A program made the position numbers and the translations under genes. Positions 1 through 10,844 of a stretch of DNA of 64,000 nt are shown in pieces. Origin of the DNA: Physcia stellaris (taxonomy: Eukaryota > Ascomycota > Lecanoromycetes > Caliciales > Physciaceae); NCBI GenBank assembly GCA_018902385.1, contig JABSSW010000006.1:806001-870000 (forward strand). Reading direction: 5' to 3'. Within the stretch, counting starts at the first letter, position 1, and the number at the start of each line of letters is the position of its first letter. A model generated the notes under the pieces. The model did not search any database and was not told where the DNA came from. It saw only the letters and a list, made by a program, of their open reading frames with translations.

Positions 1-394
1 AAGTGGCATCGCTCGGGTAGGAGTATGAAATGATAATCAAACACATTGAACGCCCACTTAATGTCTATTAGATTTCTAAGTGACTTTTGGGTCTGAGTGT
101 AAAGTAGTAAAGCAACTTGCAGATTTTAGAAACCAGTATGATATGCTGCCGATCTTTCTCTCTCCTTTCCATTCGAATCACTTAGCTATTCGACATGATA
201 GGCAAAGTTAGCTAAATGCTCCACGTACAAGCTTGGTATCTTCATCCCATCCAGCAGAGTTTCCGCTTCTCTGCAAGTATGAGATGACAACTAACCCTAT
301 AAGCTTTAACCCTAAATTAGCTACGCGTCTTGTCGCGTCGTCAAAAGTACGTAGAGACTGACTTTTGGCACTTCAGATTCATACCAATTTCGTC
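1..394. other. Intergenic / 5' flank of RFC5
   Basis: I see no convincing coding region here. The stretch is the upstream flank of the RFC5 gene and contains an ACGCGT motif (annotated separately) and a telo-box-like AACCCTA near 309-315. A gene ending to the left of the window cannot be excluded. Confidence 0.5.
323..328 (+). promoter_or_regulatory. MluI cell-cycle box (ACGCGT) upstream of RFC5
   Basis: A perfect palindromic ACGCGT lies 67 bp upstream of the RFC5 start codon. In yeasts this motif binds MBF and drives G1/S transcription of DNA-replication genes, which fits the downstream gene. The motif is seen directly; its function is inference. A further CGCG core follows a few bases downstream. 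Confidence 0.45.
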
Positions 395-1654
395 ATGGCA
401 CTCCTGGTGGACAAATATCGGCCTCGCTCCCTGGAGGCTCTAACCTACCACGAGGACCTTTCCGAACGCCTGCGAAGTCTCGCACAAAGCGGCGACTTCC
501 CCCATCTCCTCGTCTATGGTCCTTCAGGTGCAGGCAAGAAGACAAGGATTGTCACCACTCTGAGGGAGCTTTATGGACCCGGTGTTGAGAAGATAAAAAT
601 CGATTCTCGAATATTCCAAACCACGTCAAACCGCAAGCTCGAGTTCAACATTGTTGCATCAGTGTACCACCTTGAGATCACGCCTTCAGATGTGGGACAT
701 TTTGACAGAGTAGTGGTCCAGGACCTATTGAAAGAGGTTGCGCAGACACAACAGGTCGACCAGTCAGCGCGACAGCGATTCAAGGTTGTGGTCATCAATG
801 AGGCAGATCACCTTACCCGGGATGCGCAAGCAGCGCTCAGGAGAACGATGGAGAAATACAGTCCCAACCTACGTTTAATCTTACTGGCGAACAGCACGGC
901 GAATATTATTGCGCCTATTCGGTCAAGAACGCTGTTAGTCAGGGTTGCCGCTCCCACCCATGATGACATCTGCAAAGTCTTGAAGAAAGTCGGAAAGTCA
1001 GAGGGCTGGCCGGAGGCAGAGGGATTGAATAGGAGAATAGCACAAGACAGCGGAAGAAATCTTCGGCGAGCGTTACTGATGTTTGAGACCGTCCACGCTC
1101 AAAAGTAAGACTCAGGCCCTCTCGATCTATGGCCAGAGAGACTAACAAGGCGACCCAGTGAGCAAGTCACGGATAAGACACCCATACCACCACCAGATTG
1201 GGAAGCCCTTGTCGCGCAGATAGCAGACGACATCATGGCAGAACATACACCTGCGCAGATTCTGATTGTCCGCGCCAAGCTGTATGATCTTTTGAGTCAT
1301 TGCATACCACCAACGACCATACTCAAGGTAGTCTCTCTCTACGTGCCTCGCGGTGAAGCTGATCGAAAGACGTAGACTTTGACCTTCAAGCTGATCCCGA
1401 AGATTGACGACGCCCTTAAAGGAGATGTAATTAAATGGTCTGCTTTCTACGAACATCGCATCCGAACGGGCAGTGTAAGTTTGTGGTCCTCCGGGCTAAA
1501 GGCGGAATTAATTGACCCAGAAACACATCTTTCATCTCGAAGCGTTTGTCGCAAAATTCATGAGGATACTGGAAAGGTCTGTTGCACGTCTGCTGTGTTC
1601 GTGACTAGACAATGCTGACATTTGCATAGCTATCTGATGGGGATGGATTTCTAG
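395..1654 (+). CDS. RFC5: Replication factor C subunit 5 (Rfc5; S. pombe Rfc3 / human RFC3 orthologue)
   Basis: Small AAA+ subunit of the RFC clamp loader, which opens PCNA and loads it at primer-template junctions in the nucleus. Spliced exons are 395-1104, 1159-1327, 1376-1474, 1521-1576 and 1630-1654, giving 352 residues, the usual length of the family. The start ATG gives MALLVDKYRP; an upstream in-frame TTG is not a start. Seen: Walker A GPSGAGKKT (about residue 44; the GKKT form is usual for this subunit), the ITPSDVG block, VINEADHLT as Walker B, ALRRTMEKY, and a sensor region with RSRT where RSRC is common in the family. The last exon of 25 bp encodes the conserved tail YLMGMDF. All four introns are 46-54 bp. 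It lies 2 kb from RFC1, the large subunit of the same complex. Confidence 0.95.
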
Positions 1655-1955
1655 TATCATTTTCATGTCTTTCGAGCATGGCGTTGGTGTTGCATTCTAG
1701 CGAAAGCGTTGTTATTGCAGAGGGCACTTTCCTAATGAATGAGATTCTATTGACTGAAGCTTTGGCTCCAACCCAACAAGAAACGCAAGTACGACGTCAT
1801 TTGCCGAGCTTCACTGCACTGTAAATCAGGGACCTTCGACATTAGAAATATTATTGGTGCATAGCTCCTTTCAACAACATAACCTGCCTCCAGCAAAGAA
1901 CACTGACACTCTTGATCTGATATACCTTCCTTGTCATTGATACCCACATATCAAG

Positions 1956-2509
1956 ATGTCTTCAGGGTTAATGGACACAGCGCCAGGCGGCGAAAGCACT
2001 CAGTACTGCCCTCTCGTAGCTCTCCACGATGCACTGAGGCTTACGAAGCCGTTCTAGGTACGAGTCAATCCAGACAGTGACAAAGCCACATTCAAAGCAA
2101 GGTGGTCAAATGGGTGGTCAGTTCCCCGGCTCCGATTACACGCGCTGTGCTGAATCCCGAACTGTAGAGTCAGAAACGCAAGTCGACGCAGTGGATGAGC
2201 AACAAGAGCAGGCAAAGGCCGAGCGTGGTGAGAAGACGGCGGAGAATGTGAGATACGGGCAGAACATCTCAGAGGGAGGAATGGGCGGTATGACTACCGA
2301 CTCACAAGGCGGTGGTAACCAAGGTATGTGGTGCATATCCATGTCTAAAATGCTGTCTTCCGTGTAAGGAAGGGTTTTTTCTAACATCCCTGGTTGCAGA
2401 AGGCGGCTTTGGTGGAACGGAGGACCAGACTGGAACTGGTAGTGACCGCGAAGCTGCCGAGACGAGGCAGCAACAAGACTATGGCTCTGGAAGTGGCGTC
2501 GGTGCGTGA
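1956..2509 (+). CDS. Small Gly/Gln-rich hypothetical protein
   Basis: Family not recognised. A consistent gene model exists: exons 1956-2002, 2058-2323 and 2400-2509 join in frame to a 140-residue protein starting MSSGLMDTAPGG. Introns are 55 and 76 bp; the second has a CTAAC branch site. The product is hydrophilic and of low complexity, rich in Gly, Gln, Glu and Thr, with GGQMGGQ and GGFGG stretches and an acidic middle, and has no membrane segment or signal peptide. It is probably intrinsically disordered. Its 3' end is only 63 bp from the convergent uL16m gene. The coordinated splice sites and lack of stops support a real gene; function is unknown. Confidence 0.65.
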
Positions 2510-2572
2510 TCTTGGACCAATTTCACGGGAAATGTAGCATTGGGCCTTTATTACATTTCGGATAGTCGCTGC

Positions 2573-3378
2573 TTATGTAGTAGCCGGTAGCCTCCCTGCC
2601 GACACAGGCAATGAAGGCGGTGGCAGCTTTATTCGCGGCTTCATCACCTCTTCTCTCGTTAAGCCGTTTTCCAGCTTCGTGATGCCCATCACCGGTGGAT
2701 CGCCTTTGCGGACAAACTCATACAGCCCTAGAGCCTCACGTCAGACATTTGCTATAATGCATCAACGTCGAAGAAATTCCAGAGGAACTCACCAGGCATT
2801 TTATTCGCAGCCAACCGAAACGCGTCCCTGACAATCTCTTCGTGCAACTCTCCCTTCAACTCAAACAGCACCTTGCTGACCGCAACCCTACTGGCCCAAT
2901 GGTCAAAGCTCCCCTTCCCCTTCCCCATTCTCATCTCATTCCCAGAAGTATAAACCCCAATATTCGCACATACTCTAGTGTACAGCCGATATCGCTGCCC
3001 ACGCAGCCGTCTCTTGATAGTCTCAGCACCAAGGTTTAGCTGAGCGGCGGAGATCCGCCGGTCGTGGTCTCGCATGCGTATACCCCAATCGCCCCATATT
3101 ACTGTCGTCCCGCGCGTGCTACCTCCCGTGGGGACTCGGGGCTTGCCTTTGCGGTTCTTCTGCGTGTGGCCGCGTTTGGGCGCGAGCCAGTTGTGAGAGT
3201 GCGGGGTGGTTGTGAAGGAGCGCGATGGATATTGGGAGGGTCGTAACGAGGTGCAATGAGGTATTATGACGCCTGATAGTGGGTGTGTTCTTCGCAGTGA
3301 CACGCAGTTGAATCGTGATGTCGACACAGGCTTGATCGGGGTGAGACAAGTCATTGACAGTGCTATTCGAGGCCTCAT
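2573..3378 (-). CDS. MRPL16: Mitochondrial ribosomal protein uL16m (MRPL16)
   Basis: Large-subunit mitoribosomal protein of the bacterial L16 family. Exon 1 (3378-2793) encodes an Arg/Ser-rich presumed mitochondrial presequence of about 60 residues, then the L16 core (GKPRVPTGGSTRGT, RRLRGQRYRLYTRV, MRMGKGKGSFDHWASRV, RDAFRLAANKMPG). Exon 2 (2727-2573), after a 65-bp intron, adds LYEFVRKGDPPVMGITKL and a short tail, giving 246 residues. Reading through the intron instead gives a premature stop after GEFLWNFF, so the spliced form is preferred. Its start faces RFC1 across about 325 bp, forming a divergent promoter. Confidence 0.93.
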
Positions 3379-3589
3379 TGTGGGGGCAGTACGAAGGCGT
3401 CTTTAAAGAAGGTCGCTTTGCTGAGCGCGCATAGATGAGAGCTTAGATGCTTTTGGTCCCTGCGCTCTTACAGAGCCGTGCAGTAGCTAAGTGATTCTCT
3501 TCCCACATGCGCATTAAAGCAATTCGCGCTTGTCAGCTTCAGGACTAGCTTTTAGCTGCAGGGCTTAGCGGAATCAAAGCCGCCACTAT

Positions 3590-3602
3590 ACGCGAAGCGC
3601 GT
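3590..3602. promoter_or_regulatory. Paired ACGCG cores in the RFC1/uL16m divergent promoter
   Basis: ACGCGA on the plus strand (3590-3595) is followed at once by ACGCGC on the minus strand (3602-3597), about 100 bp before the RFC1 start. The cores match the centre of MBF/MluI-box sites. The sequence is seen; a cell-cycle role is inferred from the RFC5 promoter, which has the full ACGCGT. Confidence 0.35.
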
Positions 3603-3703
3603 CCTCTTTCTCAGTACTACTGCCTATCGAAGGCGCACCTTGTTTATCGCCAATTGACGTTTCTGTTAGCTTTCTCTTTGAAGTCGGGCTCCCCGTTACT
3701 GAG

Positions 3704-6667
3704 ATGCCGTCAGATATTCGCGGATTCTTTGGAGCAAAGGCAGGGCAGACAACAAAGAAGGACCAGGAGAAAGCCACTGCAAAGAGTCCTGCTAAAACGC
3801 CCGTGAAGACGCCAGTGAAGGTATCGCGCAAAAGGAAATCCATCGAGCTTGACGACGACGACGATGACGAAGAAGTTATAGCGCCCAAAGCGAGAAAGGG
3901 CGGCTCTCGGAAGGTTAGAAAAGTGGTTGACGATGACGATGACGAAGAGGATGACTTTGAGCCGTCTCCGAAAAAGTCCAGTGCAAAGAAGAGTAGGAAG
4001 ATATCGTACGTTCTCTGATCCGTTTTTCTTCAATAGAGGACTGACTCAGAGGTCTGGACAGGGATGATGAGGACGACGAAGAAATCATTCCACCCCCCAA
4101 AAAGAGAGGTCCCAAAAAGGCGGTAAAGACGGAGAGTGCCGATGGGAACAACGGCGTAACTCCTGAGAAAAAGAAGAGAGCTCCCAAGAAGCCTAAGAAA
4201 GAAGAAGAGGAAGAGGCGAAACCGTCCGCCGTACAGGGTATACTGGATAGTATTCCAACCGTACGGCCGCCGACACCGCCCCCTCGAGATACATCAAAGA
4301 AGTTCGATTACAGAGCTCATGCCAATAACGCGATTCCTCCACCTGCTGCGGGCACTGTGGAGAAGCCTACAGGTGCCGAAAATTGCCTTGCCGGGCTGAC
4401 TTTTGTCTTTACCGGTGTCTTGGGCGCCTTAGGTCGTGAAGAAGGCCAGGAGCTGGTAAAACAGCACGGAGGAAAAGTTACTGGGGCACCAAGCAAAAAG
4501 ACAAGTTACGTTGTTCTCGGCAGCGACGCTGGACCAAAGAAGCTTGAAACCATCGCCCAATATGGACTTAAAACTATCAACGAAGAGGGACTTTTCGAGC
4601 TTATTCGCCGCCTCCCTGCTAACGGGGAGACAGCAAGGCCGCTGGGCAGTTCAAGGAAAAGCAGGACAAGGAGGCAAAACAAGTGGAGAAGGCGGCCAAG
4701 GAGATGGAGCAGCAAGAAAAGAAACAAGCCAAGGCCTCATCAATTGGTAGCGCCGGTGTAAAGACACCTAAAAAGGACGATAGCAAGGGCTCGGCAGATC
4801 TCGAAAGCCGCTTATGGACAGTCAAGTACGCCCCTACAGCCGTAAGCATGATTTGCGGCAACAAAGGTGCGGTCGAAAAGCTTCAGAGATGGCTTAGGGC
4901 GTGGCAATCCAATGCCAAAATAGGCTTCAGGAAGGCTGGCGCAGATATGTCCGGTGTTTTTCGAGCCATAATGATACACGGGCCCCCTGGAATCGGGAAG
5001 ACAACCGCTGCTCATCTTGCTGCTCGACTTGAAGGTTACGACATCGTGGAGAGTAACGCCAGCGACACGAGAAGCAAGAAGCTTGTGGAGACTGGATTGA
5101 AGGGTGTGCTCGATACAACTTCGCTATTCGGCTACTTTGCAGGGGATGGCAAAAAGGTCGAAGCACAAAGGAAGAAACTCGTCTTGATCATGGATGAAGT
5201 GGACGGGATGTCTGCTGGGGACCGTGGTGGTGTCGGTGCTCTCGCAGCTGTCTGCAAGAAAACTCATGTTCCTATGATATTGATATGTAACGAGCGGAAG
5301 CTACCGAAGATGAGGCCATTCGATCACGTTACATATGACCTGCCTTTCAGAAAGCCGACGACCGACCAGGTCAGGTCTAGGATTATGACTATCTGCTACC
5401 GAGAAGGCCTCAATATACCCGCTAATGTTGTCAATGCACTGATAGAGGGCAGTCGCGCCGACATAAGACAGATAATCAACATGCTGTCAACAGCTAAGCT
5501 TGATCAAGCTTCTATGGATTTCGAGGGAGGAAAGAAAATGTCCAAAGCATGGGAAAAGCACGTCATCCTTAAGCCATGGGATATCGTAAGCAAGATCCTA
5601 GGAGGCGGAATGTTTGCTCCTAGTAGTACGTCGACATTGAACGACAAGATCGAACTGTATTTCAACGATCATGAATTCAGCTCGCTCATGCTCCAAGAGA
5701 ATTACCTTGGAACAAACCCGATGCTTTCCAATGGGTTTAGCGGAAAGGAGAAGAATCTGAAACAGCTGGAGCTTGCGGACAAAGCTGCGGAAAGCATCAG
5801 TGACGGCGACCTTGTAGATCGGATGATTCACGGTTCACAATCTCAATGGAGTCTAATGCCTACTCACGCTGTCTTCAGCTTTGTTCGACCCGCCAGCTTC
5901 GTATCTGGTAGTCAAGCAGGGAGTCAAACGCGGTTTACTTCCTGGCTAGGTCAAAACAGCAAGCACGGTACGAGAATTGACTGTCGTAATTATTCGTGGC
6001 TTCATGCTAATGATACCCAGGCAAACTCATGCGCTTCATCAAAGAGATTCAAGGCCACATGCGCCTGCGAGCCTCCGGTGATCGACATGAAATTCGGCAG
6101 CAATACCTACCATTGCTCTGGTATAAACTCATCCGCGAAATGCGTGATCGAGGCAAGGACAGCGTGGAAGACATCATTGAGTTAATGGATAGCTACTTCC
6201 TGACAAAAGATGATTGGGATGCCATCCTGGAACTTGGGGTTGGCCCAATGAACATGGATGATGTCAAGCTTGATAGCCAAGCTAAATCCACTTTCACCAG
6301 GCTCTACAACCAAAAGTCACACCCCCTACCTTTTATGAAAGCCAGTCAAGTAGTGGCTCCAAAGAATCTGAAGAAGGTGCAGCCTGACCTTGAAGAGGCT
6401 ATCGATGGGTCGGACGAGAACGATGTTGCTTTCGTGGAGTCCGATGCTGGCGAGGAGGATGAAGAGGAGGCCTTGGACTTGAAGAAAGACAAGTTCGTCA
6501 AGGTGCCAAAGGCTAAGAAGACAGCGGCTCCCAAGGGCAAGGGAGCGAGTAAGAAAGCCAAAGCTGCAGACGACGAAGCCAACGACATGGCCGAAAGCGA
6601 GGAAGATGTCAAGCCGAAGAAGGGAAGAGGCGCTGGTAAGGCGACGAGGGGCAGAGGGAAGAAGTAA
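3704..6667 (+). CDS. RFC1: Replication factor C subunit 1 (large clamp-loader subunit), apparent 1-nt frameshift
   Basis: Large subunit of the PCNA clamp loader. Exons are 3704-4005, 4062-5967 and 6021-6667, about 951 residues if the frame is continuous. Seen in order: an N-terminal PCNA-binding-like DIRGFFG; a Lys/Asp-rich disordered region; a BRCT domain (about 4357-4610, GLTFVFTGVLG..., TSYVVLGSDAG); AAA+ with Walker A HGPPGIGKTT (near 4977) and Walker B IMDEVDGM; the RFC1 C-terminal domain (LTKDDWDAI...); and a basic tail PKKGRGAGKATRGRGKK. The frame changes between LIRRLPANG and the following KAAGQFKEKQ segment at a four-G run (4624-4627). No GT..AG intron can bridge it, and one more G would restore the family-like reading. 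This is either an assembly error or a true lesion. Confidence 0.93.
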
Positions 6668-7964
6668 CATTTACAAAACGAGAGCGCGGTTCACCGCGCT
6701 ACAGGGACAAGAAGGCCTTCTAATTCTGAAGTACCGTTTGATATATTGCCGCTGCTTTGAGCTTTTACCTGAGCATAGAGATGTATATTACGTTGGCATG
6801 AGCGTTGCATTCGGCTCGACAACTTACTTAGGAAGAAAACAGCACAGGGGCAACTGATGGCCCCGCAGCTTCGTCAAGAAAAAAGACTGGTCTCTTTTCT
6901 TGTCTGCGATCAGCGGTACGAGGTAGATTGCGCGTGGGTGTCAAGGGACTTTGCGGCTTTTCGCAAGGCTCACTTTCTAGTCTGGTTTTCCCCGGAAGCG
7001 TGACCTTTTTCTCGCTTCTTTGCTTTTGGCCCTGCACACAACAGGGCTGCATTGTTCCTCGAAATGCTACGAGGGAAGCGATGGAAAAGAGACCAATGGA
7101 CTTGAGATCCCCACGTGGTGGCTGTGCGGAAATCTTCGAATGCTCCGTGTGGTATCTAATTGTGGGACAACGTCAAGCGGTGGTACGGGCAATTAATCGC
7201 GCACGCTTCTCATTGCTTCAATAATCTCCTGCTGGCCAAGCACAGTTGAAAGGCTTACTACGTCACTGGAAAGTAGGCAGTATGCAGTGCCGTTTCAAGG
7301 CATCAGATACCCCTGACTGCTCGCTCCAATTCCCAAGTCGCCGAAACGGGGAAACACTCATGGAGTTTCGTCCTTAGCTAAAGGCTGGTATTCTATTTTC
7401 TGCGAAGCTGTCTCATGGACTAACAATCACCAGACCGTTTCCCAGACTGTTTTCGAGTTCGCTGCAATCTTCACAGATTAGTCAAGAGGAAGGAAGGATG
7501 ACACGGATGGTCGTCGCTATCCGTGAAGGAATAATTCTACGGAGGTAGATAGGGCTTAGCGTAAATTGCATGCCCCATCCCCACACACCGCGCGAGAGAT
7601 GAGCCATGGCCCATGGGCGAGCTAGCTACTCAGCCCCAATGACAAGGGAGTCTCGTGGGATTATCTTCCAGCTCCCCGGCCGTCACACCATGGCTTCCTC
7701 TGCATTTCATCCTTCCCATATTCCTTCCCAATTCCTCCTCTCCTCCTCCCGAACGGCTTGCAACAGTTGGTACTTAACCTTGCTGGGAACGCCGTCGTCG
7801 CGAAAGCACCTTCGTCGACGGAAGATCAGCCTCATCCACGCGAGCAACCGATATCAAATCCAACAAGGCTGCTCGCCTAGTTGGGGTTAACATCAATTGT
7901 GCTCGACCAACACACGCTACCAGCAAATCCGGCAGCGCCTAAGATTGACCCACAATCAGCGAGA
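6668..7964. other. Intergenic region upstream of the sugar transporter
   Basis: About 1.3 kb of ordinary base composition. Open frames of up to 98 codons (6928-7224, 7606-7890) lack family resemblance and splice support. From about 7700 the DNA is pyrimidine-rich (TCC/CTT runs), as in many fungal core promoters and leaders, so it is probably RFC1 3' flank plus the transporter promoter. Confidence 0.5.
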
Positions 7965-10098
7965 ATGCCTATCTCGCACCGAAACAGCGACTCTTCGGGT
8001 ATCTCACATACGAAGTTCGAAGTTCAATACGAGCACGATGAGCGTAATCATACTGGCGGCCAGCCTGTTCGGCAGGCCTCCATCAGCGCTGCAGAGCGCG
8101 AGAGACTACGTGCAAACGCCAGGCTAGCCAATCCTCTTGCGCGAATCAGCCATGCCCAATTGGAAGATATGGGAGAGAAGTATGCGAGGAAACATCAAAT
8201 TGGAGACCAAGAAGACATTCGAGCCTTCCAGAAAGGCGCTGTGCTCGCTCAAGACCCTACCAAATACGACTCCGTGGAGGGTCTGACTCCAGAAGAGAAG
8301 ATTGTTCTCCGCAAAGAATTCACAAACCGATGGTCCCAACCCAAGCTGATGTATATCGTGATCATCTTGTGCTCTACCTGCGCGGCCGTTCAGGGGATGG
8401 GTACGTCTCCTAACCTTTACTCCGATGTTCTCCTTGCTAACCGTCTGCAGATGAGACGGTCGTCAATGGCGGCCAGCTCTTTTACAAACCCCAATTTGGC
8501 ATCGACGGGAAAGATTCGCGCTCCACCTGGCTGACGGGACTGCTAAATAGTGCCCCGTATTTGTGTTGCGCGACGATAGGATGTTGGTTGACGGTACCTT
8601 TCAACAATATCTTTGGTCGACGAGGCACCATCTTCATCACTTGCTTGTTCTCGGCCCTTGCCTGCTTCTGGCAGGGATTTGTGAATACCTGGTGGCATAT
8701 GTTCATCGCCAGATTTTTCCTGGGCTTCGGGATCGGTCCCAAGTCAGCGACGGTACCCATCTATGCCGCAGAGACAACACCTCCTGCTATCAGAGGAGCT
8801 CTCGTCATGCAATGGCAGATGTGGACAGCATTTGGTATCATGTTAGGTTATGTCTCCGATCTGGCTTTTTACAAAGTCGCCGATCCGCCTGGAGTTGTTG
8901 GTCTCAACTGGCGTCTCATGATGGCGTCCGCTATGCTGCCAGCTGTGATCGTCATATGCTTCGTCTTTCTGTGCCCGGAATCTCCTCGGTGGTACATGAG
9001 CAAGGGCAGGCACTACAAAGCTTATGAGTCTATGTGCAAACTTCGATACCTCAAAATTCAGGCCGCTCGTGATACGTTCTATATGCATACTCTGCTGGAA
9101 GCAGAAAGTGAAATTCAAGTGGGGAGGAACAAGATCTTGGAGCTGATCACTGTGCCTCGCAATCGCAGGGCTTTGGTTGCTTCTGAGATTGTGATGTTCA
9201 TGCAGCAAGTAAGTAAAGATTTCGAGACGCACCTTTCGCACGGCTAATAGGGATGGATCCAGTTTTGCGGTGTGAATGTAATCGCCTACTACTCATCACA
9301 GATATTCCTTGACGGTGGCTTCTCCCCCATCTCTGCTCTTTCGGCCTCTCTTGGCTTCGGTCTCGTAAACTGGTTGTTCGCCATTCCAGCGGTTTACACT
9401 ATTGATACCTTTGGCCGGCGAAATCTACTTCTGACCACTTTCCCACTGGTGAGTCTTAACATTTTCCACAATCACCCTCTTTTCATTGCTAAGCGGTTCC
9501 GAATATTCGAGCACGAGGCAACATGGATGACTCGAAGCTAATATCCTGGCAGATGTCGATATTCATGTTCTTCACTGGCTTCAGCTTCTTTATTCCGGAC
9601 GAAACAAACCACACCGCCAGGATAGCATGCATAGCACTTGGCATCTATCTCTTCGGCGTTTGCTATTCACCTGGAGAGGGTCCGGTACCGTTCACTTACT
9701 CGGCTGAAGCTTACCCGTTGTACGTTCGGGCGTACGGTATGTCGTTGGCCACAGCTACGACGTGGTTCTTCAACTTTGTGCTCTCGATCACATGGCCCAG
9801 CCTGCAGACAGCGTTTACCACACAGGGAGCCTTTGCGTGGTACGGCACTTGGAACCTGATAGGGTTCGTGCTTGTCCTTCTCTTCATGCCAGAGACGAAG
9901 GGCAAGACGCTGGAAGAGTTGGACCAGGTCTTCTCTGTGCCGACACGACTCCATGCACTCTATGGTATCAAGCAGATTCCTTATTTTTTCAAGCGATATC
10001 TCTTGAGGCAACATGTCGAGCCACAACGGCTTTACGAACACGAGGACCTGTCCGACCCAGATACTGGATACGACTTCGACGCGGAGAAGGGAACGTGA
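7965..10098 (+). CDS. MFS sugar/polyol transporter (Pfam Sugar_tr type)
   Basis: Plasma-membrane proton-coupled sugar or polyol transporter, 12 membrane helices expected. Exons are 7965-8400, 8451-9208, 9263-9448 and 9553-10098 (641 residues). Family marks: helix-1 segment with QGMDETVVNGGQLFY across intron 1; NNIFGRRG after helix 2; ETTPPAIRG; PESPRWY closing the first half; QQFCGVNVIAYYS across intron 2; IDTFGRR; SAEAYPLYVRAYG; and PETKGKTLEELDQVF near the C-terminus. The cytosolic N-terminal extension of about 110 residues is long for the family. The chosen start is the first ATG in frame (an upstream TTG at 7881 is not a start). Substrate cannot be told from sequence. Confidence 0.93.
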
Positions 10099-10844
10099 AG
10101 CTTGTGGGAATCTGAGTACCTACCATTTGGATCAGGAACTCATTTTGTTTGGAGTTGGAATAATGATCAGTGATGATGTTTAAATATACCCTTGCGATCA
10201 GCGCTTTTGGATGACCTTGTATCTTAAATTATTTCTGCTATATCGTTGCATCCATAGTTTTAATGTACCTTACCTTTAAAGCCGAGAAATGTATCTGTTC
10301 TATAGAGTGATCAGATATTTGCCCTAGTAGTGTCGCTTGCCAAGCCTACATACCTCTTCGATGCAAGATAAATACTTACCTCTACGAATCTCTCAACCGC
10401 CGGGCTTCTGCAAATTGCCCTCTCAAACTTGTAATTGAAACGAGGCTGATATAAGATATGCTGAATTAATACAGTTGAAACAACGTCAGAAATGATCTTT
10501 CGACGGTGGTCGAATAGAAGAACAGCGGGCAGAGCCTGGGGATCATTCATCTACTCTCTGGACCCATGGATTGGTTGAGCCTGCAAGAACTGTATTCGTA
10601 CACTTGCATGTCCATTCATCACGTCCCTTTTCACCAGGGTCTTCGCCTTCCATCGATCCCTTGTTCTTCTCCCTTCGACAACACAGTGTCGTCGCGTCTA
10701 GTCTAAGAAGTCTCGGTTTTTCTTCTCCTGGGCTTTTTAATTCGTCGTCATGTAAAATCAAAGTACATCACACTTCCCAGGTGTACGTACTGGATACCTT
10801 GAGTTGCAAGCTCACTGTCGCCTTTCCCCGATCCTGTAACAGCC
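10099..10844. other. Intergenic: transporter 3' flank and DCL2 promoter
   Basis: About 745 bp without a supported gene. The first 350 bp are AT-richer, as expected for a 3' flank. From 10,600 the sequence is pyrimidine-rich with TCTTC/TCC runs, like a fungal promoter and 5' leader for the Dicer gene starting at 10,845. Confidence 0.5.

Noticed and set aside
290-316. AACCCTA words suggesting telomeric repeats
   Set aside because: Only two imperfect copies, not tandem; more like a telo-box in a promoter.
7606-7890. 94-codon frame upstream of the sugar transporter
   Set aside because: Pyrimidine-rich promoter/leader composition and no domain; it ends just before the transporter frame.
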